A DNA stretch of 8,246 nucleotides from Burkholderiales bacterium (GTDB lineage Bacteria; Pseudomonadota; Gammaproteobacteria; Burkholderiales; JAEUMW01), in contig JAEUMX010000244.1 of the NCBI GenBank assembly GCA_016791285.1, forward strand, positions 1-8,246. Reading direction: 5' to 3'. Below, piece by piece: positions 4,505 through 8,246 of this stretch. The notes under the pieces are model-generated. The model ran no database searches, was not told the origin of the DNA, and worked only from the letters and a program-made list of their open reading frames with translations. Numbering within the stretch: position 1 is the first letter of the stretch; each line of letters opens with the position of its first letter. A program made the position numbers and the translations under genes.

Positions 4505-7237
4505 ATGAGTCGCGAATTACATCACCTTCCCGACGCCAGTCACGCCTGGCATGAGCTGCCGACCGAGAGAGTCAGCGAGTTGCTCGCGACCGATCTGCAC
4601 GCAGGACTTGCCGCGGCGGAGGTCGGTAGCCGCCAGAAGAAATTCGGCCCGAACCGGCTCACGTTCAAGAAGGGGCGCAGCGAATGGATGCGCTTCCTGC
4701 TCCAGTTTCATCAGCCGCTGCTTTACGTGCTGCTGGCCGCGAGCGTCATCACGGCAGTGCTCGGCGAATGGGTCGATGCCTCGGTCATATTCGGCGTCGT
4801 CTTCCTCAACGCCATCGTCGGTTACGTGCAGGAGGCGCGGGCGGAGAAGGCGATCAGCGCGCTCGCCCAGATGGTCGTCACGGCCACCACCGTGCGGCGC
4901 GATGGCCGCAGGCAGCGCGTGCCGTCCGAGACGCTGGTACCCGGCGACGTGGTGCTGCTCGAGTCGGGCGACAAGGTGCCGGCGGATCTGCGCCTGTTCG
5001 AGGTGCGCGATCTGCAGGTCGACGAGTCCGCGCTGACCGGCGAGTCGGTGCCCGTAGCCAAGCACGGCAATGTGCTCGCGCTCGACACGATTCTCGCCGA
5101 GCGCGGCAACCTTGCCTTCGCCGGCACGCTGGTGACCTACGGGCGCGCGGAAGGTGTGGTGTGGGCAACTGGCGACCGGACCGAGATGGGGCGCATCGCC
5201 TGGCTCATCTCGGAGGCGACCGATCTTTCCACACCGCTCACGCGCAAGATCGCGCACTTCAGCGGCATCATGCTGTGGACAATCCTCGCGCTGGCGGTGG
5301 CGACCTTCGCGCTCGGCCTCTGGCGCGGCGAGAGTGCGTTCGCGATGTTCATGGCGGCGGTTGCGCTTGCCGTGGGGGCGATCCCGGAGGGGCTGCCCGC
5401 GGCGGTGACGATCACGCTTGCCATCGGCGTATCACGCATGGCGCGGCGCCGTGCGATCATCCGCAAGCTGCCGGCGGTGGAGACCCTGGGCAGCACCACG
5501 GTGATCTGTTCCGACAAGACCGGCACGCTCACCGAGAACCAGATGACGGTGCAGGCGGTCTTCGCCGGCGCCTCGGTCTGCACGGTCTCCGGTGGCGGCT
5601 ACGAGCCGCGCGGCGAGTTCCTCGACGCGGCGGCGCGGCGCGTCGATCCCGCTCGACGCGCCGCGCTCATGGAGTGCCTGCGCGCAGGTCTGCTGTGCAA
5701 CGACGCACAGCTCGTCCACGCCAAGGATCGCTGGACGGTGCAGGGCGATCCGACGGAAGCGGCGCTCATCGTCGTTGCCGAAAAGGCGGGGCTCGCGCAT
5801 GCGGCAGCGGTCGAGGCGCTGCCGCGCCTCGACGCCATCCCGTTCGAGTCGGAGCACCAGTACATGGCGACGCTCCATGACTGCGGCGAGCGTGGCCACG
5901 TCATCTACATCAAGGGCGCGGTCGAGCGCCTGCTCGACCGGTGCACGGATGCGCTTGACAATTCCGGCGCGCCCGCCGAGATCGACCGCGAATCGCTGCG
6001 GCGCACGGCAGACGAACTCGCCGCGCGCGGGCTGCGCGTGCTCGCCTTCGCCCGCCACCTGGCGCCGCGCGAGCAGCGTCGCCTCGCTCACCGCCACGTC
6101 GCGGGGGGACTCACGTTTCTCGGCCTGCAGGGGATGATCGATCCGCCACGGGCGCAGGCCCTGGCAGCGGTCCGGCAGTGTCAGCAGGCCGGCATCGCGG
6201 TGAAGATGATCACGGGCGACCATCTTCTCACCGCGGAGGCCATCGCGCGCCGCATCGGCCTCGCCGGCGCGTCGGCACGCTTCGCCGTGAGCGGGCGCGA
6301 TCTGGAGCGGCTCAACGACGAACAGCTCGCGGACGTCGCCGCGGAGGCGGCAGTGTTCGCGCGCGTGGCACCGGAGCAGAAGCTCAGGCTCATGCGCGCC
6401 CTGCAGTCACGCGACAACGTGGTGGCGATGACGGGTGACGGCGTCAACGATGCGCCGGCGCTCAAGCAGGCCGACATCGGGATCGCCATGGGGATCACCG
6501 GCACCGACGTGGCGAAGGGCGCCGCCGACATGATCCTCACCGACGACAACTTCGCCTCCATCGAAGCGGCGGTGGAGGAAGGACGCAATGTCTTCGACAA
6601 CCTGACGAAGTTCATCGTCTGGACCCTGCCCACCAACCTCGGCGAAGGGCTTGTCATCCTCGCTGCCATCGTTGCCGGTGTCGCACTGCCGGCCCTGCCG
6701 GTGCAGATCCTCTGGATCAACATGATGACGGCACTGCTGCTCGGACTCACGCTGGTGTTCGAGCCGAAGGAGCGCAACCTCATGCAGCGTCCGCCGCGCG
6801 ATCCGCAGCGCCCGATTCTCACTTTCGCGCTCTTCATGCGCACGGGATTCGTCTCGCTGATCCTGCTCGCCGGTGCCTTCGGGCTTTTCCTGTGGGAGCA
6901 GACACGCGGCGCCACGCTTGCAGAAGCGCGCACCATCGTCGTCAACACGATCGTCGTCGTCGATATCTTCTATCTTTTCAACTGCCGCTCCCTCCGGGGC
7001 TCCACGTTGTCCGTCGGCTTCTTCTCGAACCCGTGGGTGCTGTGGGGGAGCGCCGCGATGCTCGCCGCGCAGCTTGCCCTGACCTACATGCCGGTCATGA
7101 ACCGCCTGTTTCACACGGCGCCGATCACCGCCGAGGCGTGGCTGCACGTCCTGGGCGTGGGGCTTGCCGCCTATGCAGCCGTGGGCACGGAGAAGTGGAT
7201 CCGCGCCCGCGCGGCGCAGCGCCGGTCGCAGGCTTGA
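4505..7237 (+). CDS. P2-type cation-transporting ATPase
   Basis: A 910-aa inner-membrane ATPase, the usual length for bacterial calcium-type pumps. The N-terminal cation-ATPase domain (about 8-75) is followed by the actuator loop with TGES (178-181). The phosphorylation site is DKTGTLT with Asp337. The nucleotide domain has KGA (470-472), and the hinge motifs TGDH (570-573) and TGDGVNDAP (643-651) follow. Helix M4 carries PEGLP (294-298) and M5 carries NLGE (711-714), matching the SERCA ligand positions Glu309, Asn768 and Glu771. M6 reads NMMTA (739-743), with Ala where SERCA has Asp800. The ion may be calcium, but this M6 pattern is more like the CtpF group, so sodium, potassium or another cation is open. 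The ATG at 4505 has GAGA about 12 bases upstream. ATG 4493 would add four residues. The longer frame from 4364 overlaps the deacetylase gene and adds non-family sequence. Confidence 0.93.
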   Translation: MSRELHHLPDASHAWHELPTERVSELLATDLHAGLAAAEVGSRQKKFGPNRLTFKKGRSEWMRFLLQFHQPLLYVLLAASVITAVLGEWVDASVIFGVVFLNAIVGYVQEARAEKAISALAQMVVTATTVRRDGRRQRVPSETLVPGDVVLLESGDKVPADLRLFEVRDLQVDESALTGESVPVAKHGNVLALDTILAERGNLAFAGTLVTYGRAEGVVWATGDRTEMGRIAWLISEATDLSTPLTRKIAHFSGIMLWTILALAVATFALGLWRGESAFAMFMAAVALAVGAIPEGLPAAVTITLAIGVSRMARRRAIIRKLPAVETLGSTTVICSDKTGTLTENQMTVQAVFAGASVCTVSGGGYEPRGEFLDAAARRVDPARRAALMECLRAGLLCNDAQLVHAKDRWTVQGDPTEAALIVVAEKAGLAHAAAVEALPRLDAIPFESEHQYMATLHDCGERGHVIYIKGAVERLLDRCTDALDNSGAPAEIDRESLRRTADELAARGLRVLAFARHLAPREQRRLAHRHVAGGLTFLGLQGMIDPPRAQALAAVRQCQQAGIAVKMITGDHLLTAEAIARRIGLAGASARFAVSGRDLERLNDEQLADVAAEAAVFARVAPEQKLRLMRALQSRDNVVAMTGDGVNDAPALKQADIGIAMGITGTDVAKGAADMILTDDNFASIEAAVEEGRNVFDNLTKFIVWTLPTNLGEGLVILAAIVAGVALPALPVQILWINMMTALLLGLTLVFEPKERNLMQRPPRDPQRPILTFALFMRTGFVSLILLAGAFGLFLWEQTRGATLAEARTIVVNTIVVVDIFYLFNCRSLRGSTLSVGFFSNPWVLWGSAAMLAAQLALTYMPVMNRLFHTAPITAEAWLHVLGVGLAAYAAVGTEKWIRARAAQRRSQA

Positions 7238-7243
7238 AGCCTG
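7229..7243. repeat. 15-bp palindrome across the ATPase stop codon
   Basis: CAGGCTT and AAGCCTG flank a central G, and the TGA stop lies at the centre. It stands between the convergent ATPase and dehydrogenase genes and could fold as five pairs with a five-base loop. No T-tract follows on either strand, so a terminator role is doubtful. Confidence 0.35.
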
Positions 7244-7276
7244 CCTGCTTCCGGCCACCTGCGGTTCGAGGCTGTA

Positions 7277-8246
7277 TTACGCCTCGATGATCACCTTCAG
7301 GGCGCGAGTGCTCGCTGCGTGACCGAAGGTCTCATAAGCGTCCAGGATCTGCGCAAGCTTGAAGCGGTGCGTGATCAGGACCTTGGGGTCGATCTTTCGC
7401 GACAGAACCGTCTTGAGCAGCATCGGGGTGCTGACCGTATCGACCAGCCGTGTCGTGATCGTGATGTTGTGCGCCCAGAGGCTCTCCAGATGGAGGTCGA
7501 CCTTCGTTCCGTGCACGCCGACATTGGCAATGGTGCCGCCGGGGGCGACCAGGTCCTGACAGAGCAGGAAAGTCGCGGGCACCCCCACCGCCTCGATCGC
7601 CGTATCCACTCCCAGACCACCGGTGAGCGCCTTGACCTTCTCGACCGCCTTGCCGTCCGCGCTGTTCACGGTCTGGGTCGCGCCGAAACGTCGTGAGACC
7701 CCCAGGCGATTGTCGTCGAGATCGATCATGATGACTTCCGCAGGCGAGTAGAACTGCGCGGTGAGCAGCGCAGCCAGACCGATGGGACCTGCGCCGACAA
7801 TCGCGACCGTTGCGCCGGGCGCCACCTTGCCGTTGAGGACGCCGCATTCGAAGCCGGTGGGGAGGATGTCGCTCAGCATGACCAGCGCCTCTTCGTCCGC
7901 GCCCTTCGGGATCGGGTAAAGACTCGTATCGGCGTGCGGGATGCGGACGTACTCCGCCTGCGTTCCGTCGATCTCGTTGCCCAGCATCCAGCCCCCCGTG
8001 GTGCAGTGGGAGTACATGCCGCGCCGGCAGTACTCGCACTTTCCGCAGGCCGAGATGCACGAAATGAGCACCGGGTCTCCAGGCCGCAAGGCGGTGACGC
8101 CCGCGCCGACGGAGTCGATCACGCCGACGCCTTCGTGTCCGAGGATCCGCCCCGGTGCACAAGAGGGCACGTCACCCTTCAGGATATGCAGATCCGTGCC
8201 GCAGATCGTCGTTCTGGTGATCTTCACGATCGCATCGCCGGCTGCG
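7277..8246 (-). CDS. Zinc-dependent medium-chain alcohol dehydrogenase (5' end outside window)
   Basis: A medium-chain dehydrogenase of the zinc alcohol dehydrogenase group, oxidising an alcohol or reducing an aldehyde with NAD(H). Counted from the Val codon at 8227, catalytic-zinc ligands are Cys9 in CGTDLH and His31-Glu32 in GHE. Structural-zinc cysteines are 61, 64, 67 and 75 in CGKCEYCRRGMYSHC. The Rossmann motif is VGAGPIG (144-150), and Asp169 at the end of the second strand points to NAD rather than NADP. The ORF continues upstream of this GTG through AAGDAI to the window edge. In full-length relatives about 30-40 residues precede this point, so 8227 is not the true start and the gene is cut by the window. 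The stop is TAA at 7279-7277. It converges on the ATPase gene with a 39-base gap and shows no evident functional link to it. The substrate cannot be told. Confidence 0.92.
   Translation of the reverse strand, partial: AAGDAIVKITRTTICGTDLHILKGDVPSCAPGRILGHEGVGVIDSVGAGVTALRPGDPVLISCISACGKCEYCRRGMYSHCTTGGWMLGNEIDGTQAEYVRIPHADTSLYPIPKGADEEALVMLSDILPTGFECGVLNGKVAPGATVAIVGAGPIGLAALLTAQFYSPAEVIMIDLDDNRLGVSRRFGATQTVNSADGKAVEKVKALTGGLGVDTAIEAVGVPATFLLCQDLVAPGGTIANVGVHGTKVDLHLESLWAHNITITTRLVDTVSTPMLLKTVLSRKIDPKVLITHRFKLAQILDAYETFGHAASTRALKVIIEA

Noticed and set aside
4517..7258. Long open frames antisense to, and in other frames of, the ATPase gene.
   Set aside because: They are GC-rich shadow frames without domain motifs or ribosome sites. 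The ATPase frame has every family motif in order.
7332..8162. Long minus-strand frame overlapping the alcohol dehydrogenase in another frame.
   Set aside because: It is low-complexity, arginine-rich shadow sequence. The dehydrogenase frame has the zinc and NAD motifs.

Overview
The window is high-GC bacterial DNA. It looks like Pseudomonadota, judged from GC-rich codon use, the gene families present, Shine-Dalgarno-type ribosome sites in front of some genes and a possible TACAAT -10 box. No rRNA, tRNA, transposase, CRISPR array or integrase gene is visible, so the taxon cannot be fixed more closely.

The window divides into two parts. The left part (about 1-3620) reads like a stretch of integron gene-cassette array without its integrase. 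A 266-aa MOSC-domain protein begins 13 bases into the window, and its TAA stop lies inside a GCCTAAC R''-box-like heptamer. A divergent pair follows: a 78-aa CPVC thioredoxin-fold protein on the minus strand and an HxlR-type regulator on the plus strand. They are separated by about 120 bases carrying a perfect 17-bp palindrome. The regulator frame runs into a complete 61-bp attC-like site at 1665-1725, with CTAAC/GTTAG ends, a 12-pair arm and a CGCG-CTT-CGCG tip. Three bases after that site an EamA/DMT-family exporter begins, followed 19 bases later by an alpha/beta hydrolase. Just past the hydrolase a second left-half-only attC-like sequence occurs (about 3600-3622).

The right part (about 3613-8246) looks like ordinary chromosomal genes. 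It holds a NodB-type polysaccharide deacetylase whose 5' end lies in the attC remnant, a 910-aa P2-type cation-transporting ATPase, and, converging on it, a zinc-dependent medium-chain alcohol dehydrogenase that runs off the right edge. No strong functional link joins these three genes.

The most interesting reading is a cassette array with one intact attC-like site and two left-half-only sites, one of which may mark the right end of the array. Within it sits an apparently self-regulated redox pair (CPVC protein and cysteine-containing HxlR regulator) and a possible two-gene exporter/hydrolase cassette. The attC calls rest on manual base-pairing and box matching. A covariance-model search would settle them. 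No gene-free stretch exceeds 300 bases.
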